From: Nocardia bovistercoris
Lineage (GTDB): Bacteria > Actinomycetota > Actinomycetes > Mycobacteriales > Mycobacteriaceae
Assembly (NCBI RefSeq): GCF_015674855.1
Contig: NZ_JADMLG010000005.1
Span: 124,001 to 188,000 of the forward strand
DNA: 64,000 nucleotides
Direction of reading: 5' to 3'
Of this stretch, positions 16,706 to 25,789 are shown in pieces; positions within the stretch are counted from its first letter, which is position 1, and each line of letters starts with the position of its first letter. The notes beneath the pieces were generated by a model. That model ran no database searches. It saw only the letters and a list, made by a program, of their open reading frames with translations, and was not told where the DNA came from. The translations under genes and the position numbers were made by a program.

Positions 16706-17470
16706 TCAGCTGGTGCGGGGATATTTCCGGTCTAGCCATTCCTCGAAGGTCGGACCCGCGAGGACCGCGTCGGGGCCCGGCAGCAGCGCGCCCGCGGCTT
16801 GGAGTGCGGCATTGGGGTCGTCCGGGTCGAAGACTTCGGTGACGTGGGCGGGCGCACCTCGGCGGGCCGCGAGTTCGGCGGTGGCCGCGGCGAGGTTCAG
16901 TTCCCGCGGGCCCGCGAGGTCGACCCGGTCCGGTGCGGATTCGGCGACCGCGAGTTCGGCGAGGTGTTCGGCGGCGGTGCGGGCGGCGACCAGTTGGGTG
17001 CGGGTTTCGGGGACGTAGGCGGTGTCGCCCCGTGTGGTCCAGTCCAGCGTCATCTCGGTGAATTCGTGGAACTGGGCGGCGCGCAGGATGCGGACCGGCA
17101 CCGGTCCCCTGCGGTAGGCGTGTTCCTGCGCGAGTTTGCCCGCGTAGTGGCCCGCCGTGAACGGGTCGATGCCGATGATGGAGATCACCGCGATCCTGCG
17201 CACCCCCGCGCCCGCCGCGGCGCGCCGCACGTGGCCCGCTACCGTGCCGAAGAAGTCGGTGATCTCCCCGGTCTCGGTGGTCGCCGCGCTCACCGCGTCC
17301 ACCACCGCGTCGGCCCCGGACAGTGCGGCGACCAGCCCTTCACCGGTGTAGACGTCCACGCCGGCGGCTCGACTGACGGCCGTCACCTCGTGGCCGTCGG
17401 CGGCGAGGATGTCGACCACCTCGCCGCCGATGCGGCCGCGCGCTCCGATTATCGCGATTCGCATTGTCAT
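16706..17470 (-). CDS. NAD(P)-binding protein, NmrA/atypical SDR family
   Basis: A 254-residue Rossmann-fold protein. The dinucleotide motif IIGARGRIGGEV is at the N-terminus and a Ser-rich VISIIGID strand end is in the centre. It lacks the Tyr-x-x-x-Lys pair of classical SDRs in its usual place and resembles NmrA/NAD(P)H-azoreductase-like proteins, which may be redox sensors or reductases. A GAAGGAG ribosome site precedes the ATG. It lies downstream of add on the same strand but is not obviously related to nucleoside salvage. Confidence 0.75.
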   Translation of the reverse strand: MTMRIAIIGARGRIGGEVVDILAADGHEVTAVSRAAGVDVYTGEGLVAALSGADAVVDAVSAATTETGEITDFFGTVAGHVRRAAAGAGVRRIAVISIIGIDPFTAGHYAGKLAQEHAYRRGPVPVRILRAAQFHEFTEMTLDWTTRGDTAYVPETRTQLVAARTAAEHLAELAVAESAPDRVDLAGPRELNLAAATAELAARRGAPAHVTEVFDPDDPNAALQAAGALLPGPDAVLAGPTFEEWLDRKYPRTS

Positions 17471-17535
17471 CTCCTTCGCTCGATCCTTCGTCGAGTGGAC
17501 GAGACAGCGCGCCCGCGTGTGACAACCGTGGCGGA

Positions 17536-18633
17536 TCAGCCGAGCAGGACCGCGTATCCCGGTTTGATGATGTCGTCGATGATCCGCAGCCGTTCCGGGA
17601 ACGGGATGAAGGCGGACTTCATCGCGTTGATGGTGAACCGCTCCAGATCACTCCAACCGTAATCGAAGGTTTCGACCAGTTTCAGCATCTCCCTGCTCAT
17701 GGTGGTATCACTCATCAGGCGATTGTCGGTGTTGACGGTGACGCGGAAGCGCAGCCGGGCCAGCAGGTCGAACGGGTGTTTGTCCAGCGAAGGCACCGCG
17801 CCCGTCTGCACATTCGAGGTGGGACACAGTTCGAGCGGAATGCGCATGTCACGCACGTAGTTGGCGACCGGTCCGAGTTGCGCGTCCTCGATCGCGCCCG
17901 GCACCCGGATGTCGTCGGTGATGCGCACGCCGTGACCGAGTCGGTCGCAGCCGCAGAAGGCCAGCGCCTCGTGGATGGAGGGCAGCCCGAACGCCTCGCC
18001 CGCGTGGATCGTGAAATGGGCGCTGTTGGCGCGCAGGTATTCGAAGGCGTCGAGGTGACGGCTGGGCGGATAGCCCGCCTCGGCGCCCGCGATGTCGAAT
18101 CCGCCGACGCCGCGGTCGCGCCAGCGCACGGCGAGTTCGGCGATCTCACGCGAGCGGGCGGCGTGGCGCATGGCGGTGAGCAGGCAGGTCACCACGATCG
18201 GGCGGCCCGCCGCCGCGGCCAGCTCGGCGCCTTCCCGGAAGCCGGCCAGGGTGTGTTCGACCACCTGGTCCAAGTTCAGGCCGCGTTCGAGATGCTGTTC
18301 GGGCGCGAATCGCACCTCGGCGTAGACGACGCCGTCCTCGGCGAGGTCCTGGGCGCATTCGCGGGCCACCCGGCGCAGCCCTTCCAGGGTCTGCATCACC
18401 GCGACGGTGTGGGCGAAGGTTTCCAGGTAGCGTTCCAGCGATCCGCTGTCGGCCGCGTCGCGGAACCAGTCGCCCAGCGCGGCCGCGTCGGAGGCGGGTA
18501 GGTCGTGGTAACCGCAATCGGCGGCGAGCTCGAGCACCGTCGCGGGCCGCAGACCACCGTCGAGGTGATCGTGCAGCAGTGCTTTGGGAGCTTGTCGGAT
18601 CGAGGCAAGGGTCAGAGGCATCGGTCCTGTCAT
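17536..18633 (-). CDS. add: Adenosine deaminase
   Basis: A 365-residue enzyme, the same length as Rv3313c, that hydrolyses adenosine to inosine. The metal and catalytic motifs of the family are present: HDHLDGG near the N-terminus, HAGE (catalytic Glu), LGHG and VNTDN near the C-terminus. A TAACGT hexamer 6 nt before the ATG at 18633 supports this start and a leaderless transcript. It lies downstream of deoA and cdd on the same strand, but its own -10 indicates separate transcription. Inosine produced here would feed DeoD. Confidence 0.95.
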   Translation of the reverse strand: MTGPMPLTLASIRQAPKALLHDHLDGGLRPATVLELAADCGYHDLPASDAAALGDWFRDAADSGSLERYLETFAHTVAVMQTLEGLRRVARECAQDLAEDGVVYAEVRFAPEQHLERGLNLDQVVEHTLAGFREGAELAAAAGRPIVVTCLLTAMRHAARSREIAELAVRWRDRGVGGFDIAGAEAGYPPSRHLDAFEYLRANSAHFTIHAGEAFGLPSIHEALAFCGCDRLGHGVRITDDIRVPGAIEDAQLGPVANYVRDMRIPLELCPTSNVQTGAVPSLDKHPFDLLARLRFRVTVNTDNRLMSDTTMSREMLKLVETFDYGWSDLERFTINAMKSAFIPFPERLRIIDDIIKPGYAVLLG

Positions 18634-18639
18634 GAGGCC

Positions 18640-18645
18640 ACGTTA
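18640..18645 (-). promoter_or_regulatory. -10 hexamer TAACGT, leaderless add start
   Basis: On the minus strand TAACGT-GGCCTC precedes the ATG at 18633. Confidence 0.6.
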
Positions 18646-18683
18646 GCCGCACAGCTGCCTGCGGGCACTGCGGTCTGTTCCGA

Positions 18684-19973
18684 TCAGGCCTGAACGCGCC
18701 CCAATACGAGCGTCCGTTCGGTCTGGTTCGCGGCGGCGTCGACGTCGATGCCGTCCGCGAGCGCCGCGCTCGCAGACGCGAAGGCTTCCGGCGTATCGGT
18801 GTGCATGGTCAGCAATTCCTGCCCGGCGGACACGAAATCGCCCTGCACGGCGTGTATTTCGACACCTGCGCCGAATTGCACGGGTTCCCCTTGGCGCATC
18901 CGGCCCGCGCCGAGCCGCCGGACCGCGATGCCGACGGCCATGGCGTCGAGTCGGGTGAGCACGCCGTCGCGTTCGGCGCGCACGGTCTCGGTGTGGCGGG
19001 CGCGCGGCAGCGGTGCGGCGGGGTCGCCGCCCTGGGCGCGGACCATCGCGCGCCAGTGGTCCATGGCGCGTCCGTCGGCGAGCGCGACGGCGGGGTCGGC
19101 GTCGAGTCCGGCGGCGGTGACCATCTCGCGTGCGAGCGTGAGGGTCAGCTCGACCACGTCGGCCGGGCCGCCGCCCGCGAGCACTTCCACCGATTCGGCG
19201 ACCTCGAGCGCATTGCCCGCAGTCCGGCCGAGCGGGGTGTCCATCGCGGTGAGCAACGCCACGGTGCGCACCCCGGAGTCGGCCCCGAGCTCGACCATGG
19301 CGGTCGCGAGTTCGCGGGCGGAAGCCTCGGACTTCATGAAAGCGCCGGAGCCGACCTTGACGTCGAGTACCAGCGCGGCGGTGCCCTCGGCGATCTTCTT
19401 GCTCATGATCGAGCTCGCGATGAGCGGGATGGATTCGACGGTGCCGGTCACGTCGCGCAGCGCGTAGAGCCGCTTGTCGGCGGGGGCGAGGTCGGCGCCC
19501 GCCGCGCAGACGACCGCGCCGATCGCGGGATCGGACAGGATCTCGCGCATCCGCGCGGTCGCGAGGTCGGCGCGCCAGCCCGGAATCGATTCGAGTTTGT
19601 CCAGCGTGCCGCCGGTGTGGCCGAGCCCGCGACCCGACAGCTGCGGCACCGCGGCGCCGCAGGCCGCGACCAGCGGGGCCAGCGGCAGCGTGATCTTGTC
19701 GCCGACGCCGCCGGTCGAGTGTTTGTCCACCGTGGGACGCGCGAGGTCGGTGAAGTCCATCCGGCGCCCCGAGGCGATCATCGCCGCGGTCCAGCGGGCC
19801 GTCTCGCGCCGGGTCATGCCGCGCCACAGGATCGCCATGGCCAGCGCGGCCATCTGTTCGTCGCCCACCGATCCTCGGGTGAAGGCGTCGATCACCCAAT
19901 CGATCTGCGCGTCGGACAGCTGCTCGCCGTCGCGTTTGCCGGTGATGATCGAAACCGCGTCCAGTGCCGTCAC
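18684..19973 (-). CDS. deoA: Thymidine phosphorylase
   Basis: A 429-residue pyrimidine-nucleoside phosphorylase matching Rv3314c. It converts thymidine (or deoxyuridine) and phosphate to the base and deoxyribose-1-phosphate. Family motifs include KHSTGGVGDK (phosphate binding) and SGRGLGHTGGTLDKLES (signature), with a C-terminal Pyr_NP domain. The start is a GTG at 19973. It is followed by add and preceded by cdd on the same strand, so the three can channel deoxycytidine to deoxyuridine to uracil and adenosine to inosine. Confidence 0.94.
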   Translation of the reverse strand: MTALDAVSIITGKRDGEQLSDAQIDWVIDAFTRGSVGDEQMAALAMAILWRGMTRRETARWTAAMIASGRRMDFTDLARPTVDKHSTGGVGDKITLPLAPLVAACGAAVPQLSGRGLGHTGGTLDKLESIPGWRADLATARMREILSDPAIGAVVCAAGADLAPADKRLYALRDVTGTVESIPLIASSIMSKKIAEGTAALVLDVKVGSGAFMKSEASARELATAMVELGADSGVRTVALLTAMDTPLGRTAGNALEVAESVEVLAGGGPADVVELTLTLAREMVTAAGLDADPAVALADGRAMDHWRAMVRAQGGDPAAPLPRARHTETVRAERDGVLTRLDAMAVGIAVRRLGAGRMRQGEPVQFGAGVEIHAVQGDFVSAGQELLTMHTDTPEAFASASAALADGIDVDAAANQTERTLVLGRVQA

Positions 19974-20097
19974 GGGGAAAGTCTGGCACGGGCCTGCGGT
20001 GCCGCCCAGCGCGCGGAGCTGTCCGGCGATTAGGACAGACCGGTGGGCTGCGGGCCCACAGCGACCAAGCCGTCCAGAGCGCGCGGTTGCCTGCCGC

Positions 20098-20499
20098 TCA
20101 GAGTTGTCCGGCGTCGAGGTCGTCGGGGCCGAAGGCGTCGGGTAGCAGTCGCGACAGCGGTACCGGGCCGTGGCGGTGGTCGACGAGCAGGTCGGGGCCG
20201 CCGTGTTCGTAGAGGAGTTGGCGGCAGCGTCCGCACGGCATCAGGATTTCCCCGCGCGAATCACTGACTGAGACCGCCCTCAGTCGGCCGCCACCCTCGG
20301 CGAATAAGTTACCGATCAGTACACATTCGGCACACATGCCTAATCCAGTTGAGACATTTTCCACATTGCAGCCGCGCACAATTCGGCCATCCACACTGAG
20401 AGCCGCAGCGCCGACCGGAAACCGCGAGTACGGGGCATAGGCGTTTCGCATGACTTCTATTGCACTGCCGCGCAATACATTCCAGTCGATTTCCGACAT
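20098..20499 (-). CDS. cdd: Cytidine deaminase
   Basis: A 133-residue tetrameric-type cytidine deaminase matching Rv3315c. Zinc ligands are the cysteines of CAEC and PCGRC, with the catalytic Glu in CAE; FPVGAA and NVENVS bind substrate. The ATG at 20499 with a GGGAGCG ribosome site gives the standard family length, so the longer upstream reading is not used. It is divergent from the sdh operon; the 278-bp gap between them carries both promoters. Confidence 0.94.
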   Translation of the reverse strand: MSEIDWNVLRGSAIEVMRNAYAPYSRFPVGAAALSVDGRIVRGCNVENVSTGLGMCAECVLIGNLFAEGGGRLRAVSVSDSRGEILMPCGRCRQLLYEHGGPDLLVDHRHGPVPLSRLLPDAFGPDDLDAGQL

Positions 20500-20777
20500 C
20501 CGTTCGCTCCCGTGTAACGCACCGAACGTGGACGCGCGAAGACCGCGGCGCACCCCATTACGCATCAAGAAAGGTAAGCCTAACTCCGACCAATGTAGCG
20601 CAACGCACGGCACGCCGAATTAGTTCCGCGATTGCCGGGGGATTAGAGTCCACAACAGATCGGTTCAGGTCCCCGGCGGCGGGCCGGAGTGTAAGCCACC
20701 TGCACATTCACCACCCAACGCGCCCGCGTTCGGACTTGCAACCGGGTCCATCGACGACGTTGGAGGCACCGCACTCT

Positions 20778-21176
20778 ATGACCACGATTGAAGCTCCGGC
20801 ACAGCCGAAGCGGAAGACGCTGTACCGTGGCGACCCCGGAATGTGGTCGTGGGCGCTGCACCGGATCACCGGGGTCACCATCTTCTTCTTCCTGTTCGTG
20901 CACGTACTCGACACCGCACTCGTGCGGGTCAGCCCGAACACCTACAACGAAGCGATCGAGACCTACAAGAGCCCGATCGTCGCGCTGATGGAAATGGGCC
21001 TCGTCGTGTGCGTGCTCTTCCACGCGCTCAACGGCGTCCGCGTGATCCTCGTCGACTTCTGGTCGAAGGGCCCCAAATACCAGCGCCTCATGCTGTGGAT
21101 CGTGCTCGCGGTGCTGGTCGTACTGGCCGCGCCCGCGATCGGCCGCATGTTCTTCTACCTGTTCACGGAGCACTGA
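20778..21176 (+). CDS. sdhC: Succinate dehydrogenase cytochrome b556 subunit
   Basis: A 132-residue membrane anchor subunit of complex II. Three transmembrane segments are visible, at about 28-50, 70-92 and 105-127. The LFHALNGVR segment carries the conserved haem-ligand histidine and the HxxNGxR signature. The ATG at 20778 has a GGAGG site about 11 nt upstream; the longer upstream reading has no support. First gene of sdhCDAB (Rv3316-Rv3319 order). Confidence 0.93.
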   Translation: MTTIEAPAQPKRKTLYRGDPGMWSWALHRITGVTIFFFLFVHVLDTALVRVSPNTYNEAIETYKSPIVALMEMGLVVCVLFHALNGVRVILVDFWSKGPKYQRLMLWIVLAVLVVLAAPAIGRMFFYLFTEH

Positions 21177-21181
21177 TACAG

Positions 21182-21265
21182 ATGAGCGAGCGCAGCGAGC
21201 GAAACATGGACACAGCCGCCTGTGCGGTCATGACCGCACAGAGCGTCAGCGAGGTGCGGGCATGA
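21182..21265 (+). repeat. Palindromic element with a 27-codon frame between sdhC and sdhD
   Basis: A GC-rich element with the motif GAGCGAGCGCAGCGAGCG and a perfect 22-bp palindrome at 21220-21241 (half-site TGTGCGGTCA). It contains an uninterrupted reading frame from ATG at 21182 to TGA at 21263-21265 that overlaps the sdhD ATG by 4 bp. It looks like an inserted interspersed repeat that keeps translational coupling; the peptide (starts MSERSERNMD) may not be functional. Confidence 0.6.
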
Positions 21266-21693
21266 GCGCACCCGTACTCGGAAAGTCCTACGACCGGCCC
21301 GCAGGCCTGGATATGCCGCGCACCCCGCGCGCGCGTTCGAACAGCAACTTCGAGAAGTACGCCTGGCTGTTCATGCGGTTCTCCGGACTGTTGCTGATCG
21401 TGCTCGTCCTCGGCCACATGGCGATCATGCTGCTGCTCGACGGCGGCGTGAAGCGGCTCAACTTCGCCTTCGTCGCGGGTCGCTGGTCGAGCCCGTTCTG
21501 GCAGATCTGGGACCTCACCATGCTGTGGCTCGCCCAGCTGCACGGCGGCAACGGCCTGCGCACCGTGATCGCGGACTACTCGCGCAAGGACTCGACCCGG
21601 TTCTGGCTGAACACCGCGCTGGTGATCTCGATGATCCTGATCATGGGCGTCGGCACCTACGTCATCTTCACCTTCGACCCCAACATCAGTTAG
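21262..21693 (+). CDS. sdhD: Succinate dehydrogenase hydrophobic anchor subunit
   Basis: A 143-residue membrane subunit with three predicted helices (about 33-58, 83-97 and 119-139) and a conserved histidine in VLGHMAIM that could contribute to haem or quinone binding. The N-terminal 30 residues are cytosolic and basic. The start codon overlaps the stop of the 27-codon frame in the sdhC-sdhD spacer. The sdhA ATG follows 16 nt after the sdhD stop. Confidence 0.92.
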   Translation: MSAPVLGKSYDRPAGLDMPRTPRARSNSNFEKYAWLFMRFSGLLLIVLVLGHMAIMLLLDGGVKRLNFAFVAGRWSSPFWQIWDLTMLWLAQLHGGNGLRTVIADYSRKDSTRFWLNTALVISMILIMGVGTYVIFTFDPNIS

Positions 21694-21709
21694 GAACAGG
21701 CCACCTCAG

Positions 21710-23476
21710 ATGAGTGAATCCCGCGTTCAGGAGCATCGCTACGACGTCGTGATCGTCGGCGCCGGTGGCGCAGGCATGCGTGCGGCGATCGAGGCGGGCC
21801 CGCGAGTTCGGACGGCCGTCCTGACCAAGCTCTACCCGACCCGCAGCCACACCGGCGCGGCGCAGGGCGGCATGTGCGCGGCCCTGGCCAATGTCGAAGA
21901 AGACAACTGGGAATGGCACACCTTCGACACCGTCAAGGGTGGCGACTACCTCGTCGACCAGGACGCCGCAGAGATCATGGCCAAGGAGGCCATCGACGCC
22001 GTCCTCGACCTCGAGAAGATGGGTCTGCCGTTCAACCGGACCCCCGAGGGCAAGATCGACCAGCGCCGCTTCGGCGGGCACACCCGCGACCACGGCAAAG
22101 CCCCCGTGCGCCGCGCGTGCTACGCCGCCGACCGCACCGGTCACATGATCCTGCAGACCCTGTACCAGAACTGCGTCAAGCACGACGTGGAGTTCTTCAA
22201 CGAGTTCTACGTCCTCGACCTGGTGCTCACCGAGTCCGAGCGAGGCCCGGTCGCCACCGGCGTCGTCGCCTACGAACTGGCCACCGGCGAACTGCACGTC
22301 TTCCACGCCAAGTCGATCGTGTTCGCCACCGGCGGCTCGGGTCGCATGTACAAGACCACCTCGAACGCGCACACGCTGACCGGCGACGGCATGGCGATCG
22401 TGTTCCGCAAGGGCCTGCCGCTCGAGGACATGGAATTCCACCAGTTCCACCCGACGGGCCTGGCCGGACTCGGCATTCTCATCTCCGAGGCCGTGCGCGG
22501 CGAAGGCGGCATCCTGCGCAACGCCTCCGGCGAGCGGTTCATGGAGCGCTACGCCCCCACCATCAAGGACCTCGCGCCGCGCGACATCGTCGCCAGGTCG
22601 ATGGTGCTCGAGGTGCTCGAGGGTCGCGGCGCCGGACCGAACAAGGACTACGTCTACATCGACGTGACCCACCTCGGCGAGGACGTGCTCGAGGAGAAGC
22701 TGCCCGACATCACCGAGTTCTCCCGCACCTACCTCGGCGTGGACCCGGTGAAGGAGCCGGTGCCGGTGATGCCGACCTGTCACTACGTGATGGGCGGAAT
22801 CCCGACCCGCATCCGCGGCGAGGTGCTGCGCAACAACACCGACATCGTCCCCGGCCTGTACGCGGCGGGTGAATGCGCGTGCGTGTCGGTGCACGGCTCC
22901 AACCGCCTCGGCACCAACTCGCTGCTCGACATCAACGTCTTCGGGCGCCGCGCGGGCATAGCCGCCGCCGAATACGCGCAGCGCACCGAATTCGTGGAAC
23001 TGCCCGAGCAGCCCGCGTCGATGGTGCAGGAGTGGCTGGCGCTGATCCTGTCCGACCACGGCAACGAGCGGGTCGCCGACATCAGGACCGAACTCCAGTA
23101 CACGATGGATATGAACGCCGCCGTGTTCCGCACCGAGGACACCCTCAAGCAGGCGCTCACCGACATCCACGCGCTCAAGGAGCGCTACGCGCGGATCACC
23201 GTGCAGGACAAGGGCAAACGCTTCAACAGTGACCTGCTCGAGGCCGTCGAGCTCGGCTTCCTGCTCGAACTCGCCGAGGTCACCGTGGTCGGCGCGCTCA
23301 ACCGCAAGGAATCGCGCGGCGGCCACGCCCGCGAGGACTACCCGGACCGCGACGACGTGAACTTCATGCGGCACACGATGGCCTACAAGGAAGGCTCGGA
23401 TCTCGTCTCCGAAATCCGGCTCGACTTCAAGCCGGTGGTGCAGACCCGATACGAGCCGATGGAGCGTAAGTACTGA
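21710..23476 (+). CDS. sdhA: Succinate dehydrogenase flavoprotein subunit
   Basis: A 588-residue catalytic subunit oxidising succinate to fumarate. The N-terminal FAD motif is IVGAGGAGMRA. The RSHTGAAQGG segment holds the histidine that carries covalent FAD. Dicarboxylate-site segments include FHPTGL, GERFMERYAP and HGSNRLGTNSLLD, with the catalytic arginine region in MPTCHYVMGG. Length and motifs are standard. It overlaps sdhB by one base (TGATG). Confidence 0.96.
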   Translation: MSESRVQEHRYDVVIVGAGGAGMRAAIEAGPRVRTAVLTKLYPTRSHTGAAQGGMCAALANVEEDNWEWHTFDTVKGGDYLVDQDAAEIMAKEAIDAVLDLEKMGLPFNRTPEGKIDQRRFGGHTRDHGKAPVRRACYAADRTGHMILQTLYQNCVKHDVEFFNEFYVLDLVLTESERGPVATGVVAYELATGELHVFHAKSIVFATGGSGRMYKTTSNAHTLTGDGMAIVFRKGLPLEDMEFHQFHPTGLAGLGILISEAVRGEGGILRNASGERFMERYAPTIKDLAPRDIVARSMVLEVLEGRGAGPNKDYVYIDVTHLGEDVLEEKLPDITEFSRTYLGVDPVKEPVPVMPTCHYVMGGIPTRIRGEVLRNNTDIVPGLYAAGECACVSVHGSNRLGTNSLLDINVFGRRAGIAAAEYAQRTEFVELPEQPASMVQEWLALILSDHGNERVADIRTELQYTMDMNAAVFRTEDTLKQALTDIHALKERYARITVQDKGKRFNSDLLEAVELGFLLELAEVTVVGALNRKESRGGHAREDYPDRDDVNFMRHTMAYKEGSDLVSEIRLDFKPVVQTRYEPMERKY

Positions 23477-24249
23477 TGACTGCTGTTGCCGAAGCGCCCT
23501 CCTCGCAGAAGCCCGCACCGGTTCCCGACGGCTCGGTGATGATCACCGTCAAGGTCGCTCGGTTCACCACCGAGAACGACAAGGGCGCGTACTGGGATTC
23601 CTTCCAGGTGCCGGTCCTGCCGACCGACCGGTTCCTGAACGTGCTGATCTACATCAAGTCCTACCTGGACGGCACGCTGACCTTCCGGCGGTCCTGCGCG
23701 CACGGTGTGTGCGGATCCGACGCCATGCGCATCAACGGCGTCAACCGGCTGGCCTGCAAACTGCTCATGAAGGACATGCTGCCCGCGGGCGGCAAGGCGA
23801 TCACCGTCACCGTCGAACCCATCCGCGGCCTGCCCGTGGAGAAGGACCTCGTGGTGAACATGGAGCCCTTCTTCGACGCCTTCCGCGCGGTCAAGCCGTA
23901 CCTGATCACCTCGGGTAACGAGCCGACCCGCGAACGCATCCAGAGCCAGGCCGACCGCGCCAGGTTCGACGACACCACCAAATGCATCCTGTGCGCCTGC
24001 TGCACCACCTCGTGCCCGGTGTACTGGCACGACGGCAGCTACTTCGGCCCGGCCGCGATCGTGAACGCGCACCGCTTCATCTTCGACAGCCGCGACGAGG
24101 GCGCCCGCGATCGCCTCGACATCCTCAACGACGTCGAAGGCGTATGGCGCTGCCGCACCACCTTCAACTGCACCGATGCCTGCCCGCGCGGCATCGAGGT
24201 CACCAAGGCGATCCAGGAGGTCAAGCGCGCCCTCCTGTTCACCCGCTGA
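23476..24249 (+). CDS. sdhB: Succinate dehydrogenase iron-sulfur subunit
   Basis: A 257-residue electron-transfer subunit linking SdhA to the membrane quinone site. The [2Fe-2S] ligands are in RRSCAHGVCGSDA and a downstream LACK; the [4Fe-4S] and [3Fe-4S] ligands are in CILCACCTTSCP and FNCTDACPRGI. The last gene of the operon, followed by a strong terminator. The ATG shares one base with the sdhA stop codon. Confidence 0.96.
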   Translation: MTAVAEAPSSQKPAPVPDGSVMITVKVARFTTENDKGAYWDSFQVPVLPTDRFLNVLIYIKSYLDGTLTFRRSCAHGVCGSDAMRINGVNRLACKLLMKDMLPAGGKAITVTVEPIRGLPVEKDLVVNMEPFFDAFRAVKPYLITSGNEPTRERIQSQADRARFDDTTKCILCACCTTSCPVYWHDGSYFGPAAIVNAHRFIFDSRDEGARDRLDILNDVEGVWRCRTTFNCTDACPRGIEVTKAIQEVKRALLFTR

Positions 24250-24263
24250 CCAGCGGTTCGACC

Positions 24264-24306
24264 CGAAGGCCGCTTTCGTCGAAAGACGAAGGCGGCCTTC
24301 GCTTTT
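24264..24306 (+). terminator. Intrinsic terminator of sdhCDAB
   Basis: A 17-bp stem (24264-24280 with 24285-24301, one G-T wobble) closes on a GAAA loop and is followed by CTTTT. It lies 14 bp after the sdhB stop, in a convergent gap. Confidence 0.85.
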
Positions 24307-24324
24307 CGAGCACACCTCCCGAGA

Positions 24325-25230
24325 TCAGGCCGTGCGGAGGTACAGGTCGCGCACGGCCGTCACGACGGCTTCGGGATCGTCGAGGTGCAGGGTGGTGTGG
24401 CGGGCGTCGGGCAGCGGACGGTATTCGCCCACGCTCACCTCGTCCGCCACAGCGCCGTAGAGGGCGGATTTCGCGGCGTTGAGTTCGGCGAGCAGCTTCT
24501 TGGTCAGCGAACGGCGCTGCCCGGAGTCGGCGGCCAGCGCGCCGAGCAACACCACGGGCACATCGGGAAAGGCCGGACCGGCGCGCAGCTCGTCGCGCAC
24601 GACCGCGGCGTTGTGGCGTTCGCGTGCGCCCGCGATCATCCAGGCGCGGCTCACGTGGCCCGCGACCAGTGGGCCGCGCACCTCGGCGGGCCAGTCGGCG
24701 AACAGCTTGCGGTAGAAGGGCTTCGACAGCACGCGCAGCGCGCCGGTCTGGAAACGACCGGGGACGCCCGCCGGGATCTGGTCGAGGTGCAGGTCGGCGG
24801 GCATGTGGGTGTCCCAGTCCTCGTGCAGCGGTTCGAGGCCGACGAAACCCGCCGTGTCGCCGGGGAACAGCTGGGCGAAGCGGCGGGCGTACGCGCCGCC
24901 TAGATCGTGGGCGACCAGGATGTGGGGACCCGGTATCTCGGCGGCCGCCAACAGCGAACGCAGTTCGGTGGCGACCTCGCTCGCGGTGCGCGGCAGGTCG
25001 ATCGGATCGCTCCACCCGGTGCCCGCGCGGTCGTAGAGCACCGAGGTGGTGAATTCGGCCACCGCGCGGTGCACGTTCAGGAAGTCGAGTCCGACACCGC
25101 CCGCGCCGGGCAGGAACACCACCGACGGCGAACCAGCGCCGTCGCGATGCAGGTACAGATGCCGCCCGGCGACCCGGACGCGCGATCCGACGGGCGGAAC
25201 CCGCGCGTCGTCACCCTGCTTGTCGTTCAT
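24325..25230 (-). CDS. Alpha/beta-hydrolase with Asp in the nucleophile position
   Basis: A 301-residue alpha/beta-hydrolase; the ATG at 25230 has a GGAAGG site. The oxyanion region is PGAGGVG, and the nucleophile elbow reads VAHDLGGA, so the usual Ser of GHSxGG is replaced by Asp, as in epoxide hydrolases and haloalkane dehalogenases. The catalytic His is in ARHTTLHLD near the C-terminus. The overall pattern (ARRFAQLFPGD) is closer to lipase/esterase-like family members, so substrate class is unclear. It converges with the sdh operon. Its upstream region is a large minisatellite. Confidence 0.8.
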   Translation of the reverse strand: MNDKQGDDARVPPVGSRVRVAGRHLYLHRDGAGSPSVVFLPGAGGVGLDFLNVHRAVAEFTTSVLYDRAGTGWSDPIDLPRTASEVATELRSLLAAAEIPGPHILVAHDLGGAYARRFAQLFPGDTAGFVGLEPLHEDWDTHMPADLHLDQIPAGVPGRFQTGALRVLSKPFYRKLFADWPAEVRGPLVAGHVSRAWMIAGARERHNAAVVRDELRAGPAFPDVPVVLLGALAADSGQRRSLTKKLLAELNAAKSALYGAVADEVSVGEYRPLPDARHTTLHLDDPEAVVTAVRDLYLRTA

Positions 25231-25789
25231 CGACCACCTTCCGTTCCACCGCGTGCACCCGCGGACGGGTCGAGCACGCCCGCGCCTGAAAAGGTACCGT
25301 TCGCCCCCGTCACCCATTCGAGAGCGCCCACGGGCGCGGACACGCCCCGTGAAGTTCGCCTCGGACTCGCCGCCCCGAACACGCCACGGACCGCCTCGCA
25401 AAGTTCGCCACAGACGCGCCACCCCGAACACGCCGCAGACGCGCCCCACAGAGTTCACCGCAGACGCGCCACCCGGAGTTCACCACGGACGCGCCACCCC
25501 GAACACGCCGCAGACGCGCCCCACAGAGTTCACCACGGACGCGCCACCCGGAGTTCACCACGGACGCGCCACCCCGAACACGCCGCAGACGCGCCTCACA
25601 GAGTTCACCGCAGACGCGCCACCCGGAGTTCGCCACGGACTCGCCACGCCGAACTCACCGCAGACGCGCCCCACAGAGGCGTCACCCGGAGTTCACCGCA
25701 GACGCGCCGCCTGGAGGTTCGCCACCTGCCGCGCGGTGGTGCGCGGCCCGGGGTGCGCGGCGACGCCCGGCGGCCGCGGGCATCGAAGG
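25231..25789. repeat. Intergenic minisatellite: 25-bp units in a 75-bp A-B-C superrepeat
   Basis: About fifteen 25-bp units run from 25343 to about 25729. Three unit types alternate: CGCCACCCCGAACACGCC-type (25417, 25492, 25567), CGCCCCACAGAGTTCACC-type (25442, 25517, 25592) and CGCCACCCGGAGTTCACC-type (25467, 25542, 25617), giving a 75-bp higher-order period. End units are degenerate, one is 24 bp and one carries an insertion. No convincing gene lies in the 559-bp gap; long frames there are by-products of the repeat. The promoter of the hydrolase should lie near 25231-25340. Confidence 0.85.
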
